The notes under the pieces were generated by a model that worked only from the letters and a program-made list of their open reading frames with translations, made no database searches and was not told where the DNA came from. The position numbers were made by a program, and so were the translations under genes. A stretch of DNA of 64,000 nucleotides, from contig NZ_FONY01000007.1 of NCBI RefSeq assembly GCF_900113045.1, forward strand, positions 66,755 through 130,754, read 5' to 3'. Below, one piece after another: positions 26,400 through 37,370 of the stretch (position 1 is its first letter; each line of letters begins with the position of its first letter). The DNA comes from Thermoflexibacter ruber (GTDB taxonomy: Bacteria > Bacteroidota > Bacteroidia > Cytophagales > Thermoflexibacteraceae).

Positions 26400-27011
26400 C
26401 TACTTTTTCTTTTTCAATACAAAGCTAACAAATTCTTGGAAAACTTCTTTGGAAGAAAAAACTTGTTTGGAAATACTCAGGAAATACGAAAGACTAAACT
26501 TGTTAGAAGCTTTCTTTGCTTTTGCTTTTTCAACTCCTTGATTTTCTATTTTTTGCGTTTTTTCTTCTTGTTTTTCTTCTAATCCAAAGGCAAAACCATA
26601 TTTTTCAACTAAGTCATCTGCCTGCTTAAATTTTTGCTCTGCGGCTTGCTTATACCCCAATTTTTCCTCTAAAAGACCGAGATTGTTATAAGCCACCATG
26701 TCCTCTGGGTCAAGGGCTATAGCTTTCTGGTAATCCTCGATAGCCCCCGCCAAATCTCCCAAAGCCTCTTTGATAAAGGCGCGACTTGAGTAGCGATAGG
26801 GATTGTTAGGTTCTAAGTTTTGCGCTTGGTCGAGCAGTTCCAACGCCTCCAATTTCCTGTTTAAGTGAAAGAGTGTTACCGCCTTATCGCTGATGATAGT
26901 AGCGTTGTAGGTTTGTTCTTTCAGTGCCTTTTCAAAACTTTGCAAAGCTAACTCATACTTTCTTTGATGCAAATAATTCAGTCCTTGTTGATAAAATGCT
27001 TCTGATGACAT
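26400..27011 (-). CDS. Tetratricopeptide-repeat protein
   Basis: The ATG at 27011 gives MSSEAFYQQGLNYLHQRKYELALQSFEKAL, a classic TPR start; the 16 residues upstream to 27059 do not look coding. About 203 residues. Three to four TPR units follow with A-x-x-x-L-G/Y periodicity: YNATIISDKAVTLFHLNRKLEALELLD, YRYSSRAFIKEALGDLAGAIEDYQKAIAL, VAYNNLGLLEEKLGYKQAAEQKFKQAD. The C-terminus is Lys/Glu-rich and ends KKKK. TPRs mediate protein contacts; the partner is unknown. It lies just upstream of gldF and may be co-transcribed. Confidence 0.85.
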   Translation of the reverse strand: MSSEAFYQQGLNYLHQRKYELALQSFEKALKEQTYNATIISDKAVTLFHLNRKLEALELLDQAQNLEPNNPYRYSSRAFIKEALGDLAGAIEDYQKAIALDPEDMVAYNNLGLLEEKLGYKQAAEQKFKQADDLVEKYGFAFGLEEKQEEKTQKIENQGVEKAKAKKASNKFSLSYFLSISKQVFSSKEVFQEFVSFVLKKKK

Positions 27012-27260
27012 GGCGTAATTTTGTTTGTATGCGTTAGTATTGACTGCACTTTTCTGCAAATCTCCTTCTGTTTTTATATCCTATGAAAATCATATACTTC
27101 CGATTTGAAAACTTTACACTTGCTTTTTTAAAATAACCTTAATGGCTACCAATAACTAATAATCTTGTTTTTTTTTGACCAATAAGGATATAGGTTGGTA
27201 AGTAAGAGGTTTGCAAGTTTTTTCATAAAGTATCAAACTTTTCAAAAATTTGGCTTTCCA

Positions 27261-29048
27261 CTAATCTATCTTTAGCACCGCCATAAACGCCTCTTGGGGA
27301 ACTTCTACGCTACCGATTTGACGCATACGCTTTTTCCCTTTTTTCTGCTTTTCTAAGAGTTTGCGCTTACGAGAAATATCCCCACCGTAGCACTTTGCCA
27401 ATACGTTTTTACGCATGGCACTGATAGTTTCGCGGGCAATGATTTTTCCGCCTATTGCCGCTTGGATAGCGATTTCGAACTGCTGCCTTGGTACGAGTTC
27501 TTTGAGTTTTTCGCAAAGCCTTTTGCCCCATTCGTATGCCTTATCTTTGTGCACTATGGCAGAGAGGGCATCTACCCTGTCCCCGTTGAGCATGATGTCC
27601 AACTTCACCATTTTGCTTTCTTTCATTCCTATCAGCTCGTAGTCAAGGGAAGCATAGCCTCTCGAGATACTTTTCAGTTTATCAAAAAAATCAAAGACAA
27701 TTTCTGATAAAGGCATTTCAAAAATCAACTCTACTCTGTCGGCGGTGATATAAGATTGATTTTTCAAAATTCCTCTTTTGTCCATACAAAGTTTCATGAT
27801 AGCCCCTATATAGTCCGATTTGCTAATGATTTGGGCTTTTACATAGGGTTCTTCTATGTGGTCTATATAACTTGCGTCGGGCATCTCTGAAGGAGCACTT
27901 ACTTTGACTACTTCTTTGTTAGTCAAATAGACATCGAACTGCACAGAGGGAACGGTCGTGATGACTGTCATATCAAACTCTCTCTCGAGGCGTTCCTGCA
28001 CTATTTCCATGTGCAACATTCCCAAGAAACCACAACGGAAGCCAAAGCCCAAAGCGGCAGAAGTTTCAGGCTCCCAAACCAAAGAAGCATCATTGAGTTG
28101 GAGTTTTTCCATAGAGGCTCTTAGCTCCTCAAACTCGCTGGTTTCCACAGGGTAAATCCCTGCAAAGACCATAGGTTTTACGTCCTCAAAACCTTTGATA
28201 GCTTCTGCACAAGGTCTTTCTACGTGGGTAATCGTATCCCCTACCTTGACCTCTTTGGCATTTTTAATCCCTGAAATCAAATAGCCTACATCGCCGCACC
28301 CAATCTCCATTTTAGGCACTTGCTCAAACTTCAAAGTTCCTACTTCATCAGCAAAGTAGGTTTTATCCGTAGCTACGAATTTTACCTTGTCATTCTTGCG
28401 AATTTTGCCATTCATTACTCTGAAATACACCTCTATACCTCTGTAAGAGTTAAATACAGAATCAAAAATCAGGGCTTGCAGGGGAGCATCAGGGTCGCCA
28501 TCTGGGGCAGGGATTCGCTCTACTACGGCATCTAAAATTTCCTTGATGCCTATGCCTTCTTTCCCACTTGCGGGAATAATGTCTTCTCTTTTGCAACCAA
28601 TAAGTTCTACTATTTGGTCTTTCACTTCCTCTGGCATGGCACCGGGAAGGTCTATTTTATTCATGACAGGGATAATCTCCAAGTCTTGCCCAATCGCCAT
28701 GTAGAGATTGGAAATAGTCTGTGCCTCTACTCCCTGAGCTGCATCTACCAAAAGCAAAGCCCCTTCGCAAGCGGCAATGGAACGAGATACTTCGTAGGCA
28801 AAGTCCACGTGTCCCGGTGTATCTATCAGGTTTAAAATATATTCTTCACCATTATAGTTGTAAGTCATTTGGATAGCATGGCTTTTGATAGTAATGCCTC
28901 GTTCGCGTTCCAAGTCCATGTTGTCCAATAGCTGGTCTTGCATTTCTCTTTTGGAAATGGTATTAGTATATTCCAATAACCTATCGGCAAGGGTACTTTT
29001 GCCGTGGTCTATGTGTGCAATGATACAAAAATTGCGTATGTTTTTCAT
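27261..29048 (-). CDS. lepA: Elongation factor 4 (LepA), ribosomal back-translocase
   Basis: A 595-residue translation GTPase that acts on stalled ribosomes. The GTP-binding domain shows [15 protein letters not shown] near residue 10, the switch [16 protein letters not shown] and NKIDLPGA. The later domains II, III and V and the LepA-specific C-terminal domain are intact, with the ending [22 protein letters not shown] normal for LepA. Length matches the family (about 600 aa). An ATG at 29048 gives [16 protein letters not shown], the standard start. It is flanked upstream by mgtA on the same strand with a 97-base gap. Confidence 0.98.
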   Translation of the reverse strand: MKNIRNFCIIAHIDHGKSTLADRLLEYTNTISKREMQDQLLDNMDLERERGITIKSHAIQMTYNYNGEEYILNLIDTPGHVDFAYEVSRSIAACEGALLLVDAAQGVEAQTISNLYMAIGQDLEIIPVMNKIDLPGAMPEEVKDQIVELIGCKREDIIPASGKEGIGIKEILDAVVERIPAPDGDPDAPLQALIFDSVFNSYRGIEVYFRVMNGKIRKNDKVKFVATDKTYFADEVGTLKFEQVPKMEIGCGDVGYLISGIKNAKEVKVGDTITHVERPCAEAIKGFEDVKPMVFAGIYPVETSEFEELRASMEKLQLNDASLVWEPETSAALGFGFRCGFLGMLHMEIVQERLEREFDMTVITTVPSVQFDVYLTNKEVVKVSAPSEMPDASYIDHIEEPYVKAQIISKSDYIGAIMKLCMDKRGILKNQSYITADRVELIFEMPLSEIVFDFFDKLKSISRGYASLDYELIGMKESKMVKLDIMLNGDRVDALSAIVHKDKAYEWGKRLCEKLKELVPRQQFEIAIQAAIGGKIIARETISAMRKNVLAKCYGGDISRKRKLLEKQKKGKKRMRQIGSVEVPQEAFMAVLKID

Positions 29049-29144
29049 ATATAATTACTTACCTATAATAGGTATGAATGAATTTGTCTTTTAACTTGCA
29101 AAATTACAAAATAAATTGTATAAAGAAAATGTTTAGACTATTGC

Positions 29145-31658
29145 TTATAACAATTTCCTATAAAACCACAGTTTTAAGAGTTCGGCACAAGCCAAATACC
29201 CTAATACAATCAGCACTATTGCCCAATAAAGCGAAGTAGGCAGGGCAACAAAGCCAAAAGAACTCGCCAGAGGACTAAACGGAAGGTAGAAAACAACTAA
29301 AACCGTAAGCAAAATCATCAAAGCCAGAGGACGACTCGGCTTGCTACGAAGGAAAAAAGTGCGAGTTCGCACTACGAAAACGATGCAAGTTGCTGAGGCT
29401 ATAGACTCCACAAACCACCCTGTTTGGAATAGTTTTTCGTTTGCCTCGAAAATGAATAGTAACACAGCAAAACTCAAATAGTCAAAAACAGAACTAAGCA
29501 AGCCAAAGTAAATCATAAATCGGCGAATAAATTTTAAATCCCATTGAGCAGGTCTGTTTATCATTTCCTTTTCTACATGGTCAGAAGCTATCATCATTTC
29601 TGGCATATCGGTAAGCAAATTGGTCAGAAGGATTTGCTTAGGCAAGAGTGGCAGAAAGGGCAGAAATAGCGAAGCCCCTGCTACGCTGAACATATTGCCA
29701 AAATTGGCACTTGTTGCCATGAAAACATATTTCATGGTATTGGCAAAAGTTTTCCTTCCTTCTTTTACTCCATTGATAAGCACATTCAAATCGCTTTCCA
29801 ATAGCACCATATCTGCCGACTCTTTGGCAACATCTACGGCGGTATCTACTGAAATCCCCACATCTGCCGCATGGAGCGCAGAAGCATCGTTAATCCCATC
29901 GCCCATGTATCCAACTACAAAACCTGCTTTTTTCAGTGCCAAAACGATGCTTTCTTTTTGGTTAGGCTCTATTTCTGCAAAAACATTAGTATCGCTAACC
30001 TTGTGAAGTAATGCCTCATTTGAGAGTTGGCGAATTTCTGTACCTGTCAATATCTTTACTTGTTCAAAACCAATATTTTGTGCTACACTTTGTGCTACTA
30101 AAAGGTTATCGCCTGTAATCATTTTTAGGCTAATTCCCAAATGTTTTAATTCGCTGATTGTTTGAGTAATGTCTTCTTTGGGTGGGTCTAAAAGGGTAAT
30201 GAATCCCAAGAAAATCAATTCATTTTCATCTTGGGGAGAAATCGTCGTTTTTTCTAATTTCTTATAGGCTATGCCCAATGTCCGCAGCCCACTATGGCTA
30301 AATTTTTCAAACTTTTCTTGAATAGTATTTTGATAATCGCCTAAATCTTTTAGCTCACCGTCAGTTTCTATTTTTGAACAAACTGAAAGGATATTTTTGA
30401 GTGCGCCCTTGCTTATTAGTATATTGCCCTCTTGGCTTGAAACCAAGACCGAAAGACGTTTGCGAATAAAATCGTAGGGAATTTCATCTTGCTTAGCATA
30501 GGAGGAAAAATTAGGAAAACTAAATACTTGAATGGCTTGGTCTATGGGATTTTTGAAACCTTGTTGGAGAGAAGCATTGAGAACGGCATATTGAAGGATT
30601 TTTTCACTTTGAACCTCATGCACATCTACGAATTGACTTACTTTTACTTGTCCTTCGGTGAGTGTGCCTGTTTTGTCAGAGCAAAGTACATTCATGCTTC
30701 CAAAATTCTCGATGGCAGAAAGCCGCTTGACTATTACTTTTTTCTGTGCCATTCGCCTTGCGCCCTTAGAGAGATTGACGCTGATGATAGCAGGAAGCAA
30801 CTGAGGAGTAAGCCCAACGGCAATAGCGAGAGAAAACAAAAAAGCATCGAGCATGGGTTTTTGCAGGGCTACGTTTAGAGCAAAAATGATAAACACCAAG
30901 ATAAGCGTAACTTCCGTAAGCAAGAATCCAAAATGCCTAATCCCTTTTTCAAAATCGGTTTCAGGAGGCAGTAGATTGATACTGTGAGCTATTTTGCCCA
31001 ACTCTGTATTTTTTCCTGTGCTAACTACTAAGGCTTTCCCACTTCCGCTGATGACGTTTGAACCCATGAAAAGTGAGTTAGTTCGCTTTGCTAAAGGAGT
31101 TTCCACTGGTAGTTTCCCTGTAGATTTATCTATGGGAAAAGACTCTCCTGTAAGGCTAACTTCATTAACTATCAGGTTATTGGATTCTAAAATCAAGCAA
31201 TCTGCAGGAATAACATCTCCTGCACTTAGCCAGAGGACATCTCCCTTGACTACCTCCTCGAGAGGAATGGCAGTTTTTTGCTTATCTCGGTAAACCGTAG
31301 CGGTAACTTTGACAGCAGAAAGTAGCTTTTGCATAGCAGAAGATGCCCTTTTTTCCTGCCAAAAACTCAACAAACCGCTCAACAAAATAATGATGAAAAT
31401 AATCACTGCATCAGTTGGGTCATTGAGTAAAAAAGACAGAATTGCTGCAAATATTAGCAACAGGGAAATAGGACTTTTGAACTGATTGATGAGGAGCAGA
31501 AAAGTGCTTGCTCTTTGGCTTTCTTTGATGCTATTTTTCCCAAACTGTCTGAGGCGATTCTTTGCTTCTGCGGAGCTAAGTCCCTCAGCTTTACTTTGTA
31601 CTTGGGTAAAGGCTTCTTCTAACGAAAAACTCCAAAAGGGTAAATGATTGATTGGCAT
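29145..31658 (-). CDS. mgtA: Magnesium-importing P-type ATPase (P3B, MgtA-like)
   Basis: An 837-residue inner-membrane ATPase that takes up Mg2+ under low magnesium. Domains in order: N-terminal cation-ATPase segment, two helices, actuator domain with VNEVSLTGESFP, phosphorylation loop CSDKTGTLTEG, nucleotide domain, hinge KMITGDN and VGYMGDGINDASALHAADVGIS, then six C-terminal helices. DxxK and MGDGINDA sets are complete. The phrases SVAGASLFLPFLPLLPKQILLTNLLTDMPEM match MgtA/MgtB rather than a calcium or copper pump. It is slightly shorter than the enteric MgtA (about 900). There is no M-box or MgtL-type leader that I can see in the upstream gap, which instead holds an inverted repeat. Confidence 0.93.
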   Translation of the reverse strand: MPINHLPFWSFSLEEAFTQVQSKAEGLSSAEAKNRLRQFGKNSIKESQRASTFLLLINQFKSPISLLLIFAAILSFLLNDPTDAVIIFIIILLSGLLSFWQEKRASSAMQKLLSAVKVTATVYRDKQKTAIPLEEVVKGDVLWLSAGDVIPADCLILESNNLIVNEVSLTGESFPIDKSTGKLPVETPLAKRTNSLFMGSNVISGSGKALVVSTGKNTELGKIAHSINLLPPETDFEKGIRHFGFLLTEVTLILVFIIFALNVALQKPMLDAFLFSLAIAVGLTPQLLPAIISVNLSKGARRMAQKKVIVKRLSAIENFGSMNVLCSDKTGTLTEGQVKVSQFVDVHEVQSEKILQYAVLNASLQQGFKNPIDQAIQVFSFPNFSSYAKQDEIPYDFIRKRLSVLVSSQEGNILISKGALKNILSVCSKIETDGELKDLGDYQNTIQEKFEKFSHSGLRTLGIAYKKLEKTTISPQDENELIFLGFITLLDPPKEDITQTISELKHLGISLKMITGDNLLVAQSVAQNIGFEQVKILTGTEIRQLSNEALLHKVSDTNVFAEIEPNQKESIVLALKKAGFVVGYMGDGINDASALHAADVGISVDTAVDVAKESADMVLLESDLNVLINGVKEGRKTFANTMKYVFMATSANFGNMFSVAGASLFLPFLPLLPKQILLTNLLTDMPEMMIASDHVEKEMINRPAQWDLKFIRRFMIYFGLLSSVFDYLSFAVLLFIFEANEKLFQTGWFVESIASATCIVFVVRTRTFFLRSKPSRPLALMILLTVLVVFYLPFSPLASSFGFVALPTSLYWAIVLIVLGYLACAELLKLWFYRKLL

Positions 31659-31698
31659 AAGAGATGAAGATAAAACATAAAAATAGCATAATTATTTA

Positions 31699-31760
31699 CC
31701 ACAAGAACACAAATGCCACAAGTTTTATTATTTACCCTTGTGAATCTTGTGAACTTATGG
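31699..31760. repeat. Imperfect 24-bp inverted repeat between divergent genes
   Basis: 31699-31722 and 31737-31760 are complementary at about 17 of 24 positions around a 14-base loop, with CACAAG twice on the left and CTTGTG twice on the right. It sits between the divergent mgtA and surface-protein genes, so it is not a terminator for either. The rest of the gap 31659-31931 holds a -7-like TATCTTTG at 31841-31848 without a matching upstream TTTG. Confidence 0.5.
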
Positions 31761-31931
31761 TTATAAAATCACTGAAGGAATTTAATGCGAGTACAATAGT
31801 GTTTGGTATAAATCCAAGATAATATGTGAAAAAAACGTATTATCTTTGTTTTTCGTTAAGGTAGTATTCACTCAGAGTTGCAAAAGGTAGAGTTTTTACA
31901 CAGTTTCATGTTTTGAAAATATTTAAAAAAA

Positions 31932-34900
31932 ATGAATATAAAGTTTTACGAAAAGATAGATTTCAAAAACATATACGTATTGATTTTTATTGGGCTATTA
32001 TTTAGCATTAGTGATAAAAGCTATGGACAGTTACTCATGCAAAATTTTAGCAGTTCTGCAACGGTCAGTGATTACGTAAGTACTACCCCCAACAATACCC
32101 AATTTACAAGCATCAATGCGACCACAGGCTCTACCGTAAGTATAGTAGGAGAAAGATTAGAATTTGCGAGGACATCAGGTGGCGAAGGGTGGTTTTCTCG
32201 TTCTGTAAGTTTTTCTACCGTACCCACTACGCTCATGGTACAGTTCAACATGGAGGCAATGACTACAGGAGGGACGCAGACAACCGCCTGCTTAGTAAAA
32301 GTAGGCGACGGCTTAAACGATATAGGCACTCCCTTAGATGCCAATACGACTATTTTTGCACGTTTTGGCATTAATTTTACAGCCACGGCAGGACAGTTTT
32401 CCCTTAGAAACATTGACGCAGGAATGAATAGCGGCAACTTTACAGGAAAGCAAACCATTACTTTTGTCATGAATAAGTCTGGAGCAAATCTGACCTATGT
32501 TGCCCCGACAGGAACTAACCGAACTTTAGCCAATAATGCTTATGATGTTTACATAGGGACAACTTTATTTATCAATGCAGCAGCGGCACTGACTCCTACG
32601 GTTGATTTGGCTAACTTCAAATTTAACTTTCGTTCTACTATCAATAATACCTCTCTGAGAATAGATAATATCTACATCAATAGCCTTAATGGTACAGGTA
32701 GCTTACCCTCAGGGACTTTTTCTATAGGGGAAAATACTGGTAACTTCACAAGCATAACTAACCCTGGCGGTATTTTTAATGTGCTAAACAATCTGGGCAG
32801 TATCCCTACAGGTGGCTACACTTTTCAAGTTACAGAAAATCTTATTGCTGAAACAGGGTTAAATCCTTTGCTTCAGATTAGTGGTATGGTATCGGGGAAT
32901 GAGGTGAAGATAGTGCCAAACTCTGCTGATAATAGACTAATCTCTGGAAATGTAAATGCTAACGATGGCTTGATAAGACTAAACGGGGCTGATTATGTAA
33001 TCTTTGATGGAAGTTTTAATTGTGTAAGTAATAGCACGAGTAGATGTACTGAATACCTTACTTTTAGAAATACTAACAATTCAAACTCTACTAACAATGC
33101 TGTTTTTTCATTTAGGAACGAAGCTACTTATAACATTATCAGGAACTGCATTATAGAGGGAGCAACTCAGTCAAGTAGCAACAATGCAGGAATTATTGGA
33201 TTCAAAGGCAGTAGCAGTGGTACTGAGGGCAATAGCTACAATACAATCCAATTCAATAGAATAAAAAACGCTCCAAGCAATCTACCAATGCAGTGTATTA
33301 CCTCTTCTAATAACGGCGGAGCAGTCATCAATAAAGATAATCTAATAGATAACAATTACATCTATAACTTTTTTGGAAATACAACAACAGCTAATGTAAC
33401 GAGTAGTGCCATCAATATCAGTAATGCAGACAATTGGACAATATCTAATAATCACGTTTATCAAGAAACTACTTTAATTACAGGCACTGCTGGTTCTCCA
33501 AGTAGCTATACAACGATTTTCTTCATTAATAGCGGAGCGCATAGCATTACAGGTAATTATTTGGGAGGGAGTCAGCCCTATTGTGGTGGTACGCCTTGGA
33601 CGTTTAATAGTGGTGGTAGTACAACGGTTTATTTTAGAATCCAAGCAATCAGATTAGCTGTAAGCAACTCTGCCATTACTACTATACAAAATAATGTAAT
33701 TCAGAATTTTTCAATGACAAGCCAAACAGTAGATAACATCAATGATGTAAGTTGGGTAGGTATTACAGGAGGAGGCAGACTAAGCATCTTAAACAATACA
33801 TTTGGCATACAAAACTCAACAGGCTCTATTACTTTCAATAATACCGCTTCTCGTACAAATATAAGCATTAGAGTTATTGATTTGACGACAACGAGTCAAG
33901 GTGTAGCTATTAACAACAATGCTATAGGAGGAATCACTGCCAATAATACAGCTAACGGAAGTATAGACGTAATGGCTATTCGGGTAGCTTACTCAGGGAC
34001 AGATATAGTTAATATCAATAACAATGTCATAGGCTCTCAGACTACAATCAATAGTATTCAAGTACCTGCTACTATCTCTGCCTGTTTTATTCGTGGTATT
34101 ATTAACAACTCTACCAATGGGATAGTATTTATTCAAGGAAATCAAATTGTGAATTTAACGAATCATTCTACTAATTCAACTGCTTTCGTCAATGGGATTG
34201 AGCAAGTGAATAATAGTAATGCTGTAATTTCTAACAACCTAATTTATCAATTATCAAGTGAAAGCACAGCGACAGGTGTAAGTGATAATACTTGTGCCGT
34301 TAGTGGTTTATACTTAGTAGCTACCACAAATCCAAATTTTACGGCAAATGATAATACAATTTATTCGCTCGCCGCAAATAATTCCACTAATACAAGTTCA
34401 ACAGCAACAGGTATTTTTCTTTCAGGTGGAGTTAATGGACATATCTATAACAATAAAATTTATAATATCATTAACAAAGCGACAGGTACTGCACCCATCG
34501 CCGCAGGCATCATCGCAAGAAACATAGGTACAGGCTTATACATTTACAACAACCGTATTTCTTTGGGCTTACAACCCGTAGTAGGAAGTGGCACTTCCAA
34601 CCCTGACCCTGCCATGTACATAGGTATTTGGAATAACTTTAGCAGTGCCAACAGGTTATATGTCATTTTCAACTCCGTCAATATTGGAGGAGCAGCAAGT
34701 GGCGGGGTTTACAAGACTTTTGGTTTTTTCAGAGGAAATAATCCTTGGGACGCTATGCCTGATGCTTCTTTGGTTACTACTCCTCTGCAAGTGTATAACA
34801 ACATTTTCCAAAATGCTCGAACAGGAGGGACTGGTTCACACTATGCCATCGGTATCCAAGATATTACTGCTCCTGACCAAGCTCCTTGCCCTACTTTTAC

Positions 34901-37277
34901 CACCGATTACTCTCCTGATTACAATGTTTACTATGCTTCCACCGCTACTAACTTAGGCGAAGCAGGGGGAGTAGCCAAAAACTTCGCCAGCTGGCAGACA
35001 AGTTTTACTCCTAACATAGATACACATTCTTTTGATGCCTCGCCTTCGGGTGTACCTATTGCCTTTGTAGATGTAGGTATTGCCGATATGCACTTGACGG
35101 TCAATGACCAACGTCCTGATGGGAAGGCACTGCCCATAGCTACTGAATTAGGCTTCCCTTTGACAATTGATTTTGACATAGATGGAGAGTTTCGCCGCTC
35201 TACCGATGCGGGAGCAGATGAGTTGGAGCAGACCATGACTTTCATAGGTACTTCACCTAACGACAATTGGCACGACCCTAACAATTGGTTGGTAGTGGGT
35301 TCTATGCCTGAGAGAAATATCGTCCCTAACTGCGCTGACAACGTGATAGTTCCAAGTGGGAAAACAGTAAGGGTATATAACGGCGGAACGCAAAACCCTA
35401 CCAACGAACCCGCTTTGTTTTATACCTTGACTATTCAAAATGGAGCAACAATAGAACTGCAAAATGGTACAGTAATGAATAGCTGTTGGTATAACGATGA
35501 GCTTGCTATGAATCAGGTGCATAAAGGAGAATTTCAAAACAACGGGGTTTTCATAGCCAATGGAGGAACGCTTAACATCGCAGGTAGATTTACTGACAAT
35601 GGTAATTTCCAAAAAGGTACAAGTACAGTAGTCATGAACAAAGACCGACCTACGCTCAATTTAGAGTGTTTAGAAAAATATATTCATGCAAGAAATGACG
35701 ACTCCAAAGTAAGCAACATTAGAGGTACAGCTCATACTAACTTTTATAACTTAGTGATTTACTCCAATGAAAGTTTGGCAAGTAATAACACCACCAAAGA
35801 CGATGCTTTTAGTGGAAATACCACCATTGTAGGCTCAAAAAATGTCTTTGTGGGCGATGCTACCAGCGACTTGGGCTATTTGGATATTCAAGGGGTAAAC
35901 TTAGGCTCAGGAGGCTGGCTTAACCTCAATGGAAATAAACTCACCTTAGAAGGAGATTTGACAGAAAACAATGGAACTATCACAGGTTCAACTACTTCAA
36001 AATTGCATATCTTTGGCAAAGGAAATCTGACAGGTACATTGAAGTTCACTGACATAGACACTGACGGATTTGAGGATTTTGAGGAGGTGGTGATGAACCG
36101 TACTAACAACGGCTTGGCAGTTTTAGGAAATAAAAGTGTGCGAATCAGCAATATAGGTTTTTTAGACCTAACTGCGGGAAGGCTAAAAACAGGAGTAGTA
36201 CCTACAACCTTTGAGGTAAATGTAACCAATACCAATGCAGGAAGTTCCGTAATCAATTACAACCCTTTGGGATACAACAATAGCGGTTGGGTTTGGGGCA
36301 GACTAAGGCGTTCTATCTTAGGAACGGCAAGCTATAAATACCCTATTGGCGATGGCACTCGCTACCAACTCATTGATATTGATATTACTATGGCTTTGGG
36401 GACTACCTCCAATATCTTAGGCTACTTTAACCCCAATGATGCGCCGGGAAGCGTAAACCTCACCGAAGGTGGTATTACCTACAATAGCCTCTGTACCAAC
36501 GGCTTTTGGGAAATGACGCCTAACATACAGCCCAGTAGCGGGAGTTTCAATATCAATCTTTTCCCAGTGAATATTACTTGTATAGGCGCGCCCATAAACT
36601 TTGCGAAAAGTCCGTCAGGAGCGGGAACGTACAGTTTTGGAGGGAGTTTGCCTGTTACTCCTATTAGGCGAAGTGGATTTACTAATTTCTCGGATATTAC
36701 ACTTATTTCGCCTTCTGTAATTCTGCCTGTGGAGTTGATTTCTTTCCAAGCCCTTGCCCAAGAAAACGCTGCTTTGCTCACTTGGGAAACCGTTTGGGAA
36801 AGAGGTAATGATTACTTCGAGGTACAAAAAAGTACAAATGGCAAAAACTTCTTTGGCATTGGCAGAGTGCAAGGAAAAGGCACATCACAAAACAAAAACT
36901 TTTACCAACTCATAGACAATGAACCTTTTAAAGGAATCAACTATTACCGATTGAAACAAGTGGACTTAGACGGCAAAGTCAATTACTCAAAAATTATTAG
37001 CTTGTATTTTAGTGGCGGTGAGGAGATATTTAATATTTTCCCTAATCCTTCCACCGACTTAGATATTGCTATTTTGCTCTCAGCAAAAGCAGGTAACTTG
37101 CTTCATATCAAAGTAATAGACGCTAATGGAAAAAATATATTTGCAGAAAATCAGGTCTATATGGGAGATAAAATATCCTTGCAATCAGATAGGCAGATTG
37201 CCAAAGGCATTTATTTGGTAGTGGTTCAGAATATTACGACGGGTAGCATACAAAGCAAAAAGCTAATAGTGGAGTAA
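31932..37277 (+). CDS. Very large cell-surface beta-helix protein with T9SS sorting domain
   Basis: A 1,781-residue protein exported by the type IX system. The N-terminus has a signal ending in SYGQ (YVLIFIGLLFSISDKSYGQ). Residues about 20-270 look like a beta-sandwich module. Residues about 330-1100 are a long right-handed beta-helix rich in Asn, Thr and Ser, with NN-V/I ladders such as NNYIYNFFGN, NNVIQNFSM, NNAIGGITANN and NNTIYSLAANNS. A middle part (about 1120-1580) continues in shorter repeats. Near the end is a domain beginning LPVELISFQALAQENAALLTW (fibronectin-III-like), then the sorting domain FNIFPNPSTDLDIA to GIYLVVVQN. Known relatives are adhesins or polysaccharide-binding proteins. 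The ligand is unknown. Confidence 0.88.
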   Translation: MNIKFYEKIDFKNIYVLIFIGLLFSISDKSYGQLLMQNFSSSATVSDYVSTTPNNTQFTSINATTGSTVSIVGERLEFARTSGGEGWFSRSVSFSTVPTTLMVQFNMEAMTTGGTQTTACLVKVGDGLNDIGTPLDANTTIFARFGINFTATAGQFSLRNIDAGMNSGNFTGKQTITFVMNKSGANLTYVAPTGTNRTLANNAYDVYIGTTLFINAAAALTPTVDLANFKFNFRSTINNTSLRIDNIYINSLNGTGSLPSGTFSIGENTGNFTSITNPGGIFNVLNNLGSIPTGGYTFQVTENLIAETGLNPLLQISGMVSGNEVKIVPNSADNRLISGNVNANDGLIRLNGADYVIFDGSFNCVSNSTSRCTEYLTFRNTNNSNSTNNAVFSFRNEATYNIIRNCIIEGATQSSSNNAGIIGFKGSSSGTEGNSYNTIQFNRIKNAPSNLPMQCITSSNNGGAVINKDNLIDNNYIYNFFGNTTTANVTSSAINISNADNWTISNNHVYQETTLITGTAGSPSSYTTIFFINSGAHSITGNYLGGSQPYCGGTPWTFNSGGSTTVYFRIQAIRLAVSNSAITTIQNNVIQNFSMTSQTVDNINDVSWVGITGGGRLSILNNTFGIQNSTGSITFNNTASRTNISIRVIDLTTTSQGVAINNNAIGGITANNTANGSIDVMAIRVAYSGTDIVNINNNVIGSQTTINSIQVPATISACFIRGIINNSTNGIVFIQGNQIVNLTNHSTNSTAFVNGIEQVNNSNAVISNNLIYQLSSESTATGVSDNTCAVSGLYLVATTNPNFTANDNTIYSLAANNSTNTSSTATGIFLSGGVNGHIYNNKIYNIINKATGTAPIAAGIIARNIGTGLYIYNNRISLGLQPVVGSGTSNPDPAMYIGIWNNFSSANRLYVIFNSVNIGGAASGGVYKTFGFFRGNNPWDAMPDASLVTTPLQVYNNIFQNARTGGTGSHYAIGIQDITAPDQAPCPTFTTDYSPDYNVYYASTATNLGEAGGVAKNFASWQTSFTPNIDTHSFDASPSGVPIAFVDVGIADMHLTVNDQRPDGKALPIATELGFPLTIDFDIDGEFRRSTDAGADELEQTMTFIGTSPNDNWHDPNNWLVVGSMPERNIVPNCADNVIVPSGKTVRVYNGGTQNPTNEPALFYTLTIQNGATIELQNGTVMNSCWYNDELAMNQVHKGEFQNNGVFIANGGTLNIAGRFTDNGNFQKGTSTVVMNKDRPTLNLECLEKYIHARNDDSKVSNIRGTAHTNFYNLVIYSNESLASNNTTKDDAFSGNTTIVGSKNVFVGDATSDLGYLDIQGVNLGSGGWLNLNGNKLTLEGDLTENNGTITGSTTSKLHIFGKGNLTGTLKFTDIDTDGFEDFEEVVMNRTNNGLAVLGNKSVRISNIGFLDLTAGRLKTGVVPTTFEVNVTNTNAGSSVINYNPLGYNNSGWVWGRLRRSILGTASYKYPIGDGTRYQLIDIDITMALGTTSNILGYFNPNDAPGSVNLTEGGITYNSLCTNGFWEMTPNIQPSSGSFNINLFPVNITCIGAPINFAKSPSGAGTYSFGGSLPVTPIRRSGFTNFSDITLISPSVILPVELISFQALAQENAALLTWETVWERGNDYFEVQKSTNGKNFFGIGRVQGKGTSQNKNFYQLIDNEPFKGINYYRLKQVDLDGKVNYSKIISLYFSGGEEIFNIFPNPSTDLDIAILLSAKAGNLLHIKVIDANGKNIFAENQVYMGDKISLQSDRQIAKGIYLVVVQNITTGSIQSKKLIVE

Positions 37278-37370
37278 GACTAAAAAACTTTAACTAAATT
37301 CACTATTTTTGGAAAAGTAGGTATTAATTTTGGGAAAGGTTTATCAAGCAAATTTCTAAATTTTTAACCA

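Noticed and set aside
31841-31848. Promoter TATCTTTG before the surface-protein gene
   Set aside because: The -7-like box is good, but no TTTG lies 19-21 bases upstream, so I do not list it as a promoter.
31659-31931. Magnesium-sensing leader (M-box or MgtL-like) before mgtA
   Set aside because: No conserved riboswitch core, proline-rich leader peptide or terminator pair was found; only the imperfect inverted repeat.
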